Below, piece by piece: positions 1-8,036 of a stretch of DNA of 64,000 nucleotides. The notes under the pieces are model-generated. The model saw only the letters and a list, made by a program, of their open reading frames with translations, was not told the DNA's origin and did not search any database. The translations under genes were made by a program, and so were the position numbers. Positions within the stretch are counted from its first letter, which is position 1, and the number at the start of each line of letters is the position of its first letter. The stretch is from Pedobacter polaris (GTDB lineage Bacteria > Bacteroidota > Bacteroidia > Sphingobacteriales > Sphingobacteriaceae): assembly GCF_005116505.1 (NCBI RefSeq), contig NZ_SWBR01000005.1, forward strand, positions 62,001-126,000. Direction: 5' to 3'.

Positions 1-135
1 ATCACTTTAACTTATGTAAGTGGAAACAAATTCACATACGAAGAGGCAGGATTGGCATTTGACTTTAACCCTGCTAAAAATGAAATGACATTTAAACAAG
101 GGGAGCAAACGTTCGTATTTACGAAAGAGAAATAG
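1..135 (+). CDS. C-terminal end of an unidentified protein (partial)
   Basis: An open frame runs in from the left edge and stops with TAG at 133-135, giving 44 residues. The residues look like beta-strand segments ending in TFVFTKEK, the kind of C-terminal add-on domain found on secreted hydrolases, but there is too little to name a family. A strong terminator follows 25 bases later, which supports this being a real gene end. Confidence 0.6.
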   Translation: MTLTYVSGNKFTYEEAGLAFDFNPAKNEMTFKQGEQTFVFTKEK

Positions 136-158
136 CACTAACTTATTTTAATAAAAAA

Positions 159-190
159 AGCCCTGCAAATATTTGCAGGGCTTTTTTTTT
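159..190 (+). terminator. Rho-independent terminator
   Basis: An almost loopless palindrome of 12+12 bases (AGCCCTGCAAAT / ATTTGCAGGGCT) is followed by a run of T residues. It closes the gene that enters from the left edge. Confidence 0.9.
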
Positions 191-375
191 GACCAAGATA
201 TTGATTTAATATGTCGGTTTTCATACAATGTTATTTAAAGACTTCGAATTGAATAAGCTATAGTATGAAAAGCAATACAGCTTTACATTCTTAAAAGGTG
301 TATAATTAAAACTAAACTAAACAATTACTGTTATAACAATGGGATAACTATATTCTTACAGTGCCCATTGAAATT

Positions 376-1452
376 ATGAACGAACTCAACACACAGTTGT
401 TTTGTCAAATGGGTGAAATATCAAAAGATGGCTTTTTTATTTATAGTACCATAAAACAAAACTTAATTTATTTTAATAAAGGCTTAACTCAAATCTGGAA
501 TGCTACAACAGCAGAGATAGAAAAATATCCAAAAATTTTAGTAGATGCTGTTCATGCTGAAGATCAATCGCATGCGTATTCTTGCTACCAAGAATGCATA
601 GCAGACATGACAGCTAAGAAATATGAAATTAGACTGTTGCTAAATCAAAAAGAGAAATATGTTCGTTTCTCCATCTTTCCTTTTGTAGATCAGGTAGATA
701 CTATACTATGCGGAATTGTAGAAGACACCACAGTTGATAAACATAACAAAATTTATATCGAGCAGATCAATGCGCATAAAAATATCACTTTAGAAGTATT
801 GTCTCATGATTTGAAAGAACCACTTGGCATGATGCGCCTTACTGCAAGTGCTATGGAAGGAGAGGTAGCCAAAACTGGCAATTCTAGAATGACTGATTCC
901 TTAATTTTCATTAAAGAAATGTGTGAACGTAACATTAAATTGGTACGTAGCATGATCAATAGAGAATTTGTTAAATCAAGTGTTGTAGAATTGAAGAAAG
1001 AACGTACCGATATAGTTTGGGAGTTGCAAGATGTTTTGCGGTTTTACAGGAGATCTCATCTACGTGATTTAAAAGAGTTTCGTTTTAGCAGTTCTGATGA
1101 AAAAATATACCTTCCATTAGATACAATGAAGTTTATGCAAGTAGTTAATAACCTTATTTCGAATGCAATTAAGTTTACCATTTATGGAGGTATCATTGAA
1201 TTAAGTGTAAAAAATAAAGAAAAATCAGTTGTTGTTAGTGTAGCTGATAATGGCATTGGAATTCCCAAGGAAGCACATGCAACTTTATTTCATAGCGGAA
1301 CAAAGGGATTGAAATTGGGACTTAGTGGTGAAAACTCTGGAGGATTAGGTATGCGCATCATTAAAACAATTGTTGAACTGCACGAAGGTGTGATTTGGTT
1401 TGAAAGTGAAGAGGGGAAAGGTTCTGTTTTTCACATTGAGCTGCCTAAATAA
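376..1452 (+). CDS. PAS-type sensor histidine kinase
   Basis: Cytoplasmic sensor kinase, probably autophosphorylating on His and passing phosphate to the response regulator encoded 27 bases downstream. About residues 10-125 look like a PAS-like sensory fold. The H-box SHDLKEPLG carries the phospho-acceptor His near residue 144. The ATP-binding domain shows the N-box (NNLISNAIKF, about 258-267), the G1 box DNGIGIP (about 291-297) and the G2 box GGLGM (about 322-326). No membrane segment is visible, so the signal is likely intracellular. A GTG at 361 is an in-frame alternative start; I prefer the ATG at 376. The signal is unknown. The kinase core is HisKA-like rather than the HisKA_3 type most often paired with NarL regulators. 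Confidence 0.85.
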   Translation: MNELNTQLFCQMGEISKDGFFIYSTIKQNLIYFNKGLTQIWNATTAEIEKYPKILVDAVHAEDQSHAYSCYQECIADMTAKKYEIRLLLNQKEKYVRFSIFPFVDQVDTILCGIVEDTTVDKHNKIYIEQINAHKNITLEVLSHDLKEPLGMMRLTASAMEGEVAKTGNSRMTDSLIFIKEMCERNIKLVRSMINREFVKSSVVELKKERTDIVWELQDVLRFYRRSHLRDLKEFRFSSSDEKIYLPLDTMKFMQVVNNLISNAIKFTIYGGIIELSVKNKEKSVVVSVADNGIGIPKEAHATLFHSGTKGLKLGLSGENSGGLGMRIIKTIVELHEGVIWFESEEGKGSVFHIELPK

Positions 1453-1479
1453 GAAGAAATAAATAATATATAAAAAAAC

Positions 1480-2157
1480 ATGATTAAGATCATTTTAGTA
1501 GAAGACCATAGGTTAATGCTTTCATCACTTACTGCATTATTAGAGAAGCATGAACATATTGAAGTGATCGCCGAGGTTAGGAATGCAACCGAACTATTTG
1601 CACTTTTAGAAAGTAAACCAAAAGTAGACCTGATCATTTCTGATATTTTAATGCCTGAAATGGATGGTATTAAAATGATTGCTACATTAAGGGGAAATGG
1701 AAATGAGGTGCCCGTAATACTGTTGTCGATGTTAGAAGATGAAAAACATTCTTCTGCGGCATTTTTAGCTGGGGCCAATGCCTATTTATCTAAAAATGTA
1801 GAAATCGATGAGGTTTTATTTGCTATCAATACCGTAGTAAATGGAAAACGTTATTTTTCATCTGAACTTGCCATATCTATTTTAGAACGTTTCCACAAAC
1901 AGTTGAGCGATAAAAATGTACCAAATGCAGCCAAAATCTCTTTTTCAGATCGTGATTTTAGTGTGTTAGAATTGATAGCGGACGGGCGTACCAATCAGGA
2001 AATAGCAGATCATTTATTTTTAAGTCGCAGGACGGTAGAAGGAATCAGACAATCTATTTTAGATAGAACTGGTGTAAAAAACTCTGCTGCACTCATTAAA
2101 TACGCAATATTAAATGGCTATATCGGTTTTAATTATAGTGAAAGGCATAATTATTAG
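1480..2157 (+). CDS. LuxR/NarL-family response regulator
   Basis: Two-component response regulator of 225 residues. The receiver domain has the acidic pair ED near residues 8-9, phospho-acceptor Asp55 in SDILMPEMDG, Ser83 and Lys105. The C-terminal LuxR-type helix-turn-helix (about 155-217) contains the motif DGRTNQEIADHLFLSRRTVE. It follows the histidine kinase in the same direction with a 27-base gap, so the two form an operon and probably a cognate pair. Target genes cannot be read from the sequence. Confidence 0.92.
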   Translation: MIKIILVEDHRLMLSSLTALLEKHEHIEVIAEVRNATELFALLESKPKVDLIISDILMPEMDGIKMIATLRGNGNEVPVILLSMLEDEKHSSAAFLAGANAYLSKNVEIDEVLFAINTVVNGKRYFSSELAISILERFHKQLSDKNVPNAAKISFSDRDFSVLELIADGRTNQEIADHLFLSRRTVEGIRQSILDRTGVKNSAALIKYAILNGYIGFNYSERHNY

Positions 2158-2225
2158 TTCATAAGATACTGCAATGCTGCGGCAGATAAGGTTACAAGTC
2201 GCTTTTCTTTATTAGTTTAATCTTT

Positions 2226-2233
2226 TACTTTTG
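2226..2233 (+). promoter_or_regulatory. Bacteroidota -7 element directly in front of the VF530 gene
   Basis: TACTTTTG matches TAnnTTTG. Its last base lies only 3 bases before the ATG at 2237, so transcription from it would give a leaderless or nearly leaderless mRNA. The -33 element is weak (T-rich, no clear TTTG). Confidence 0.5.
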
Positions 2234-2236
2234 TGA

Positions 2237-2458
2237 ATGGCATTGCAAGAACAAAAAAATAATCCTTTACACGGTCTATCGCTTGAGTTTATCGTAAAGC
2301 AATTGTTTTTTCATTACGGTTGGGAAGAGCTTGGAAATTTGGTTAAGATTGCTTGTTTTAAAAATGATCCTTCATTAAAATCAAGCCTTAAATTTCTGCG
2401 TAAAACAGATTGGGCTCGAAAAAAAGTAGAAAAGTTATATTTAAATACATTTCATTAA
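2237..2458 (+). CDS. VF530 family (DUF2132) small DNA-binding protein
   Basis: A 73-residue protein with the whole VF530/DUF2132 signature: NPLHG near the N terminus, HYGWEELG in the middle, then DPSLKSSLKFLRKTDWAR and a C-terminal KVEKLYL. Members are small helical proteins reported to bind DNA; their biological role is unknown. It is monocistronic and length is normal for the family. The nearby -7 element suggests a leaderless transcript. Confidence 0.88.
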   Translation: MALQEQKNNPLHGLSLEFIVKQLFFHYGWEELGNLVKIACFKNDPSLKSSLKFLRKTDWARKKVEKLYLNTFH

Positions 2459-2633
2459 ACATTGATAGTAAATATCATAACAAATTTTCTGCCACAGCTA
2501 AAACTTCTTTTTAGGTTGTTATCAACCAATGATAACTTTAATAGCTAATACTAACAATAATTATTTATTTAAATTCATTAAAGCTATTAAACATACAATA
2601 CATTTTGTAAATTAGTCATTCAAATATGAATGA

Positions 2634-3368
2634 ATGAAACGAGTTACGACTTATCTTATCCTATTTTTAGCTGCGATTTTATCTTTTGGGTTTATCGTTA
2701 AGTCTGAAAAATCTAAAAAACAATCAATCTTAATTTTCTCACTAACACAGGGATTTCATCATGCTTCTATACCCGATGGTATTGCTGCAATAAAGAAACT
2801 TGGTTTAGCAAATAACTTTAATGTTGATACAACAACAGATGTGAATTTATTTACATCAGAAAATTTAAAGAAGTATAAAACACTCGTTTTCTTAAGCCCA
2901 ACAGGATCAAATATTTTCAATAATGAACAAAAAGAGGCATTAAAACAATATATAAATAATGGTGGTGGCTTTGTTGGTATCCATGCCGCAACAGATTGTA
3001 ATTATGAGTGGGAATGGTATGGCAAAATGGTAGGTGGTTTTTTTGCTAGCCACCCCAAAATACAAGAAGCAAAATTGAACATCATTGCTCCAAAAAACAA
3101 AATCGTAAGAGGATTACCAAACCCTTGGCTACATAAAGATGAGTGGTACAACTTTAAAAATTTTAACCAATCTGTAAATGTTTTAATCAAGATCGATGAA
3201 AACTCTTATAAAGGAGGTAATATGAACAACAATCATCCTATTAGTTGGTATCACGAATTTGATGGTGGAAAGGTATTCTATACTGCTTTGGGCCATACCA
3301 AGGAATGTTATACAGATCCATTATTTTTAAAACACCTGTTGGCAGGTATGAAGTGGGTTATGAAATAG
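2634..3368 (+). CDS. Exported ThuA-like domain protein
   Basis: A 244-residue protein with an N-terminal hydrophobic signal or anchor (about residues 5-22) followed by a ThuA-like domain. This is a class-I glutamine amidotransferase-like fold named after trehalose utilisation protein ThuA. Visible family motifs are TQGFHHASIPDG, GGGFVGIHAATDC (about 110-122), WYGKMVGGFFASHP, DEWYNF and a C-terminal YTALGHTKECY. In Bacteroidota such proteins are usually secreted and linked to sugar or glycoside metabolism, but the reaction is not established. An out-of-frame ATGAATGAATGA overlaps the start. It stands alone. Confidence 0.85.
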   Translation: MKRVTTYLILFLAAILSFGFIVKSEKSKKQSILIFSLTQGFHHASIPDGIAAIKKLGLANNFNVDTTTDVNLFTSENLKKYKTLVFLSPTGSNIFNNEQKEALKQYINNGGGFVGIHAATDCNYEWEWYGKMVGGFFASHPKIQEAKLNIIAPKNKIVRGLPNPWLHKDEWYNFKNFNQSVNVLIKIDENSYKGGNMNNNHPISWYHEFDGGKVFYTALGHTKECYTDPLFLKHLLAGMKWVMK

Positions 3369-3461
3369 CCAGGTTTGCCTTGTTACACTTCATTAAATCT
3401 TCATTTTGTATGTTGAGATTAGCATTGTTAAATAATTACAACAATCTAAAATCTTAAAAAA

Positions 3462-3647
3462 ATGAAAGCAATTAAAGTTTTAATGATCGCCCTAGTAGCA
3501 GCATTTACTGTAAATACTGTTAATGCACAGACTGCACCAGCTAAACCAGCAACTAAAGTTGAAAAGAAAGCAGCTAAAGTTGAGAAGAAAGCAGATATAA
3601 CGGCTAAAAAAGTAGCAAAAAAAGCGACTAAAAAAGGTGAAAAATAA
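3462..3647 (+). CDS. Small secreted lysine/alanine-rich protein
   Basis: A 61-residue protein. Residues 1-22 form a clear signal peptide ending in NTVNAQ. The mature part of about 39 residues is made almost only of K, A, T, V and E, with repeated KVEKKA / KKVAKKA units. It is strongly cationic and probably helical or disordered. A perfect terminator follows immediately, supporting a dedicated transcript. I recognise no family. A histone-like or envelope-binding role is possible but unproven. Confidence 0.65.
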   Translation: MKAIKVLMIALVAAFTVNTVNAQTAPAKPATKVEKKAAKVEKKADITAKKVAKKATKKGEK

Positions 3648-3667
3648 CAAGCATAAGCTTTGTTTAT

Positions 3668-3707
3668 AAAAACGCTCTAGCATAATTTTGCTAGAGCGTT
3701 TTTGTAG
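3668..3707. terminator. Bidirectional terminator between convergent genes
   Basis: A 14-bp perfect stem (AAAAACGCTCTAGC at 3668-3681 with its complement at 3690-3703) has an 8-base loop, with T runs on both strands. It serves the small secreted protein on the plus strand and the MmcQ/YjbR gene on the minus strand. Confidence 0.9.
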
Positions 3708-4037
3708 TTATGTTTTTCTTTTATTTTTCAGGGTAAGATGATAATAAGCGGTTGTCAAAGCATCTGTAAATAAATCTTCTCGCACCGCTGCTAAATCAAA
3801 TAATGTCCATCCCTGTTTACCCCATTTATTAGGTACAGGGTAAATAATCTCCTTATTAAAGGCCGAAAAAACAGATTGATCTATTTCACTTAACTTTAAG
3901 CAAGCCAGATTATTTTTTGAGTCATAAGTAGCGAAAATACTTTTTCCTAACCTAAATGATGGTTTTTCAAAGTGAGGCTGTTCATTCGTTTCAGGAAATG
4001 ATAGTGCAATTTCTTTAAATTTATCAAGGGTTATCAT
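3708..4037 (-). CDS. MmcQ/YjbR family protein
   Basis: A 109-residue protein of the MmcQ/YjbR (DUF419) family with a CyaY-like fold and proposed DNA binding. Recognisable elements are the N-terminal LSFPETNEQPHFEKPSFR, the central strand IFATYD...ACLKL, and the C-terminal NKWGKQGWTLFDL...EDLFTDALTTAYYH. Length is typical. It is monocistronic and ends at the shared bidirectional terminator. Cellular role is unknown. Confidence 0.85.
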   Translation of the reverse strand: MITLDKFKEIALSFPETNEQPHFEKPSFRLGKSIFATYDSKNNLACLKLSEIDQSVFSAFNKEIIYPVPNKWGKQGWTLFDLAAVREDLFTDALTTAYYHLTLKNKRKT

Positions 4038-4202
4038 ATTTAAAGCTAAACAAATTTTGGCTGTTTCTCAAGCTTCGCAAGAGTTGATTTTTTGCAGGCT
4101 ACACATTGCTCCGATAACGATGAAATCCGGTACGAAATCTTATCAGCCCTTAACGCAAATCAATATCATTTGCCAATAGCAGAATTTATTATTCATCTTT
4201 AC

Positions 4203-4403
4203 ATGCCAATTAACATTGCTATGATAAGAATAAATGAGGAAACCCCAGTTGAAATACTGCAAGATATTAAAATTGGAGACTTAGTAACAGATGGATTTAG
4301 TAAAACCAGCTTAGTAGAGAGTATAGAAACTACAGATGATGGTCTGTATAAAATTTATGAATTCTATTTAAATACAGGAAGAGTAATTAAAACAAAAAGA
4401 TAA
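4203..4403 (+). CDS. Small hypothetical protein, start uncertain
   Basis: An open frame ends at 4403. The only ATG in frame is at 4203 (66 residues); a TTG at 4092 would give 103 residues, and two TAA stops at 4041 and 4047 close the frame upstream. Residues before the ATG look coding-like, so the longer form is possible. The C-terminal half reads as a beta-rich fold (GDLVTDGF, GLYKIYEFYLNTGRVI). No family was recognised and no strong promoter seen. Confidence 0.4.
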   Translation: MPINIAMIRINEETPVEILQDIKIGDLVTDGFSKTSLVESIETTDDGLYKIYEFYLNTGRVIKTKR

Positions 4404-4532
4404 TTTATACAGCATGAAATCTTAAAAATACCATACCTCTGCAGTTAATCACAAATTACCTATTTCTAGGTAGTGCAATTGTTAAAAATAGATGATAGCT
4501 TAGCTTAGGTAACTTCCATTTAATTGTAACTT

Positions 4533-6131
4533 ATGAAAACATCTATTTTATTTCTGCTCTCGGTACTTTTTGTTATTTCGGTAAATGCACAAAGCCCAAC
4601 ATTGTATAATGCTTCTTTAGAGGCGGTAACTGTTTATAGAACTAGTGCCGAGTTAAACCATAGCATTAAAGTAAATTTGCCTGCTGGTTCAAGTGACATT
4701 ATAATAGGAAACATTGCAAACGCTGTAGATCAGAATAGTATTCAATTAAGCGCACCAGTCAATGTAACTATACTTTCTACTACGTTTGTTAAAGACTACT
4801 TAAAAAGCGAAAACAAAAGCGCAGCTTATATTAAAGTAGAGGATAGTTTAAATACGGCAAGGAAGGAATTAAATACAATTCAAAATAAAAAATCTGTTGA
4901 TGAAAATCTACTTATTTTACTGGATAAAAATCAAACTGTAGGTGGTGTTAATAGTGGTTTAAGTGTTGCTGAGCTAATCAAAATGGCCGATTACTATAAA
5001 GCAAAACAGCTTGAGTTGCGCAATAGTATTTATGGTTATCAGGTATTGGAAGCTAAACAACAAACCAAAATAAACAAATTACAACAGCAGCTTAATGAGC
5101 TTAGTGCAGACAAATCTGGTACTAGAGGGCAGTTGTTATTGCAAATCATAACCAAAGAAGCTACTACTGCAGTTTTTAATTTAAGCTATCTTTCTCCAAG
5201 TGCATCATGGATCCCATTTTATGATTTGAGAGCAGAAAATACATCCACACCATTAAAAATTGTGTATAAAGCTAATGTGGTTCAGTATACAGGTATCGAC
5301 TGGAAAAAAGTTAAATTAAGTCTATCAACTGGTAGTCCATCACAAAGTGGAACAGCGCCATTATTGTCTGCATGGTTTTTAAGATTTGGCTCGCCAAATA
5401 GCTATAGAACCCAAAGTATGCAAAATACTGTTCAAACAATGGAAAGTAGAGCTCCAATGAAAACTGCGGCAATGGATGTTGTTTCAGATCCAGATAGGAA
5501 TTTGGCAACTCCTAATAATAATGCATTGAACACATCCTTTGATTTAGATATTCCTTATGATATTCTATCTAACAGTAAAGCACATAGTGTAACATTAAAC
5601 ACTTATAATCAGCCAGTAAATTATAAATATTACAGTGTGCCTAAATTAGAAAATGATGCTTTTTTACTAGCGGAGATCACCAATTATGAGAAACTTAATC
5701 TATTGCCAGGTGATGCAAATATCATTTTTGAGAATACTTATGTAGGTAAATCTGTTGTTAATCCAAATGCCACTACAGATACGCTAAACTTAAGTATGGG
5801 CAGGGATAAGAAAATCGTAATTAAACGTGAAAAAGTTGCAGAGCAAAGTGGGACAAAATTGTTGGGCTCAACTAAAAAACAGACTTTTACTTATGAGATT
5901 AGGTTAAGGAATGGTAAAAATGAAGCAGTGAACCTATTGCTTAAAGATCAATATCCTGTATCAACAGATAAAGCGATTGAAGTAGAATTGATTAGTGCAG
6001 ATGGTGCAATTATAAATACAGAAACTGGTGTATTAACTTGGAAACTGACGCTTAAGCCTGGCATAACCGAAAAAGTTAGGATTAGTTATTCGGTAAAATA
6101 TCCCAAAAATCAGCGTATAGAGAATCTGTAA
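4533..6131 (+). CDS. Exported DUF4139/DUF4140 (mucoidy inhibitor A-like) protein
   Basis: A 532-residue protein with a signal peptide (residues 1-20, ending SVNAQ). The N-terminal region (about 25-125, LEAVTVYRTSAELNHS...LPAGSSDIIIGNI) fits DUF4140. A predicted coiled coil follows (about 95-200), and the rest matches DUF4139, with the motif LSYLSPSASWIPFYDLRAE and a C-terminal region on which the MuiA family name is based. Such proteins are found widely in bacteria and animals with no assigned biochemical function. It stands alone and is convergent with the RDD gene. Confidence 0.85.
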   Translation: MKTSILFLLSVLFVISVNAQSPTLYNASLEAVTVYRTSAELNHSIKVNLPAGSSDIIIGNIANAVDQNSIQLSAPVNVTILSTTFVKDYLKSENKSAAYIKVEDSLNTARKELNTIQNKKSVDENLLILLDKNQTVGGVNSGLSVAELIKMADYYKAKQLELRNSIYGYQVLEAKQQTKINKLQQQLNELSADKSGTRGQLLLQIITKEATTAVFNLSYLSPSASWIPFYDLRAENTSTPLKIVYKANVVQYTGIDWKKVKLSLSTGSPSQSGTAPLLSAWFLRFGSPNSYRTQSMQNTVQTMESRAPMKTAAMDVVSDPDRNLATPNNNALNTSFDLDIPYDILSNSKAHSVTLNTYNQPVNYKYYSVPKLENDAFLLAEITNYEKLNLLPGDANIIFENTYVGKSVVNPNATTDTLNLSMGRDKKIVIKREKVAEQSGTKLLGSTKKQTFTYEIRLRNGKNEAVNLLLKDQYPVSTDKAIEVELISADGAIINTETGVLTWKLTLKPGITEKVRISYSVKYPKNQRIENL

Positions 6132-6155
6132 AAAATAATAGGAATAAGGTTTGAC

Positions 6156-6548
6156 TTATGTAAGTTCAATCATTACACTTCCAGCTGCCAAGTCATGAAT
6201 TGCACGCTTTTGTAGATTAGTATGAATGGTTAAAAAGCTTATCCAGCCTAGTGCAAATTTAATTGGATATCTTATAATGGCTTGGAAAATACTTATCCTT
6301 TTGCTTGTGTCCTCATTTCTCCTTACTCTTATTCCTTTAACATAATTGCCCAAGGTAGACCCTAAGCATGTACATACTGGTTCATAAATAATAAATACAA
6401 GGGCGAATAGAATAATTCTTAGCCAATCTGGTACATTTGGAAAGCGATCTAAGACATTTGAAAAGATGAGCATTAAAACGATAATCAAAATCGTATCAAT
6501 TAATGTAGATTGTAATCTTGTTACAAGAGATGGATATTTTTCTTCCAT
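6156..6548 (-). CDS. RDD family membrane protein
   Basis: A 130-residue integral membrane protein with the RDD-family layout. The first helix begins with the conserved Arg and Asp (TRLQSTLIDTILI), a second helix runs WLRIILFALVFIIYEP, and the GSTLGNYVKGIRV loop is followed by a third hydrophobic segment and a C-terminal RAIHDLAAGSVMI, where the conserved HD lies. RDD proteins have been linked to transport of small molecules or ions, but the role here is unknown. It is monocistronic and convergent with the DUF4139 gene. Confidence 0.85.
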   Translation of the reverse strand: MEEKYPSLVTRLQSTLIDTILIIVLMLIFSNVLDRFPNVPDWLRIILFALVFIIYEPVCTCLGSTLGNYVKGIRVRRNEDTSKRISIFQAIIRYPIKFALGWISFLTIHTNLQKRAIHDLAAGSVMIELT

Positions 6549-6929
6549 TGAGTGTTAATTTTTTCTAAGATAATATTATGCTTTATTTTATTCATATTAT
6601 TTATGGTTTCCATATTTTATTTTTTTAAAACTTTGGTTAGCAAAGGTTTTAAATCTGACTTGGGACTAACTTTCATCTATAAACCCGATATTCGTGTAAA
6701 GTGAGTTCTTCACGAGCTTGTAACATTAGCGGGACTGGTTTAGCCATTAACCACTAACACTGGTTTTCTTAAATACAATATCATTTTTAACTTAGCGGTA
6801 ACCTAAATATAATGTGACTTTTTATATTAGCTAAACTGCTTTAATTGTTTGCCAGTGTAAGAAATTGAATAATTTGCTTTAGTCTTTATCCTTTAGTCTT
6901 TTAGCTTAGAAAAAAATCTATCACAAACC
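6549..6929. other. Non-coding region upstream of the str operon with a degenerate repeat copy
   Basis: No credible gene. About 6679-6768 is a minus-oriented degenerate copy (copy E) of the intergenic repeat also seen near 33.8, 36.1, 41.5 and 47.9 kb. Shared blocks are AAACCCGATATTCGTGTA and AGCGGGACT followed by ACTAACACTGGTTTTC. The rest is AT-rich and unstructured to the eye. Confidence 0.5.
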
Positions 6930-6961
6930 CTTGATTATCACAAATTAAGTTCCTACTTTTG
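6930..6961 (+). promoter_or_regulatory. Promoter of the str operon
   Basis: CTTG at 6930-6933 and TACTTTTG at 6954-6961, spaced 20 bases, fit the Bacteroidota TTTG-N19-TAnnTTTG promoter. The -7 element is followed by CAGTCCC, a C-rich stretch shared with other r-protein promoters in this window. Confidence 0.75.
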
Positions 6962-6966
6962 CAGTC

Positions 6967-7003
6967 CCTTTAATGTGGCCTCGTTGTAGGCTGGCCATTA
7001 AGG
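6967..7003 (+). promoter_or_regulatory. Hairpin leader of the str operon
   Basis: CCTTTAATGTGGCC (6967-6980) pairs with GGCCATTAAGG (6993-7003) with two single-base bulges around a 12-base loop. It lies in the 5' UTR of rpsL. Its position suggests autogenous control by an operon product such as S7 or S12; no rRNA match was identified. Confidence 0.5.
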
Positions 7004-7041
7004 TAGTTTTTAAATAAAATAGAAAAAACAAAAAGCAAGAA

Positions 7042-7455
7042 ATGCCAACCATTCAACAATTAGTTAGAAAAGGTAGAGTAGCACTGGAGTTCAAGAGTAA
7101 GTCTCCGGCGTTGGACAGTTGTCCACAGCGAAGAGGTGTATGTACACGTGTATATACTACTACCCCTAAAAAACCAAACTCAGCAATGCGTAAAGTTGCC
7201 CGTGTACGTTTAACCAATGGAAAAGAGGTGAATGCCTATATTCCTGGAGAAGGTCACAATTTACAGGAGCACTCGATCGTGTTAATTCGTGGTGGTCGTG
7301 TTAAAGATTTACCAGGTGTACGTTACCACATCATTCGTGGTGCATTAGATACATCAGGTGTAGCTGGTCGTAACCAACGTCGTAGTAAATATGGTACTAA
7401 GCGTCCTAAACCAGGACAAGTAGCTGCAGCACCAACTAAAGGAAAGAAAAAATAA
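7042..7455 (+). CDS. rpsL: 30S ribosomal protein S12
   Basis: Ribosomal protein uS12 of the 30S decoding centre, 137 residues. The motif TTPKKPNSAMRKVARVRLTNG holds the lysine (residue 43) where streptomycin resistance mutations arise; it is wild-type here. The loop GRVKDLPGVRYH is also normal. The C-terminal tail (KPGQVAAAPTKGKKK) extends beyond the E. coli form, as is common in Bacteroidota. First gene of the str operon, behind a structured leader. Confidence 0.98.
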   Translation: MPTIQQLVRKGRVALEFKSKSPALDSCPQRRGVCTRVYTTTPKKPNSAMRKVARVRLTNGKEVNAYIPGEGHNLQEHSIVLIRGGRVKDLPGVRYHIIRGALDTSGVAGRNQRRSKYGTKRPKPGQVAAAPTKGKKK

Positions 7456-7457
7456 TT

Positions 7458-7463
7458 AGGAGG
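7458..7463 (+). promoter_or_regulatory. Consensus Shine-Dalgarno of rpsG
   Basis: AGGAGG lies 8 bases before the rpsG ATG at 7472. Such perfect sites are unusual in Bacteroidota, where most genes lack them. Confidence 0.8.
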
Positions 7464-7471
7464 AAACAGAC

Positions 7472-7939
7472 ATGAGAAAATCAAAACCAAAAAAGAGAAT
7501 TATTCTTCCTGATCCTAAATTTAACGATGTTCAGGTTACAAGATTTGTAAATAATATGATGTACGATGGAAAAAAATCTATCGCTTATTCTATTTTTTAT
7601 GATGCAGTAGAAATTGCAGAACAAAAAGCTGGTGAAAGTGGATTAGACGTATTTAAACGTGCTTTAACTAATATTATGCCTGCCGTAGAGGTTAAATCTC
7701 GTAGAGTAGGTGGTGCAAACTTCCAAGTACCTACAGAAGTAAGACCAGATCGTAAAGTTGCATTAGGTATGAAATGGTTAATTTCTTACGCTCGTAAACG
7801 TGGCGAAAAAACCATGAAAGAGAAATTAGCAGGTGAAATTGTTTCAGCAGCTAAAGGTGAAGGTGCAGCAGTTAAAAAGAAAGAAGATACGCATAAAATG
7901 GCTGAGGCTAATAAAGCCTTCTCACATTTCAGATTCTAA
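7472..7939 (+). CDS. rpsG: 30S ribosomal protein S7
   Basis: Ribosomal protein uS7, 155 residues, a primary binder of the 3' major domain of 16S rRNA and the str-operon repressor in E. coli. It opens with MRKSKPKKRIILPDPKF and contains the family signature LTNIMPAVEVKSRRVGGANFQVP (in part), ending AEANKAFSHFRF. It follows rpsL by 16 bases and has a perfect Shine-Dalgarno, so it may be translated more independently than its neighbours. Confidence 0.98.
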   Translation: MRKSKPKKRIILPDPKFNDVQVTRFVNNMMYDGKKSIAYSIFYDAVEIAEQKAGESGLDVFKRALTNIMPAVEVKSRRVGGANFQVPTEVRPDRKVALGMKWLISYARKRGEKTMKEKLAGEIVSAAKGEGAAVKKKEDTHKMAEANKAFSHFRF

Positions 7940-7943
7940 TAAG

Positions 7944-8017
7944 CAGATTACGCAGACATAGAAAATTACACCGATTGTTCGTTATAAAATAATCGGTGTA
8001 ATCATTTAAAATCTGTG
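7944..8017. repeat. Palindromic intergenic repeat (GATTACACCGATT type) in the rpsG-fusA gap
   Basis: A 12-bp perfect inverted repeat (ATTACACCGATT 7965-7976 / AATCGGTGTAAT 7991-8002) sits inside a longer imperfect stem from GCAGATT to AATCTGTGC. Related sequence recurs between fusA and rpsJ and upstream of the M42 peptidase. Confidence 0.75.
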
Positions 8018-8036
8018 CTATCATAAATTAAAAAAG

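Noticed and set aside
2634..3368. Trehalose utilisation locus
   Set aside because: Only the ThuA-like fold supports it; no transporter or other sugar gene lies nearby.
6679..6768. tRNA or other structured RNA upstream of the str operon
   Set aside because: No cloverleaf or CCA-type end can be drawn; the sequence is better explained as a decayed repeat copy.
7042..7455. Streptomycin-resistance change in rpsL
   Set aside because: The Lys in TTPKKPNS and the residues around GRVKDLPG are wild type.
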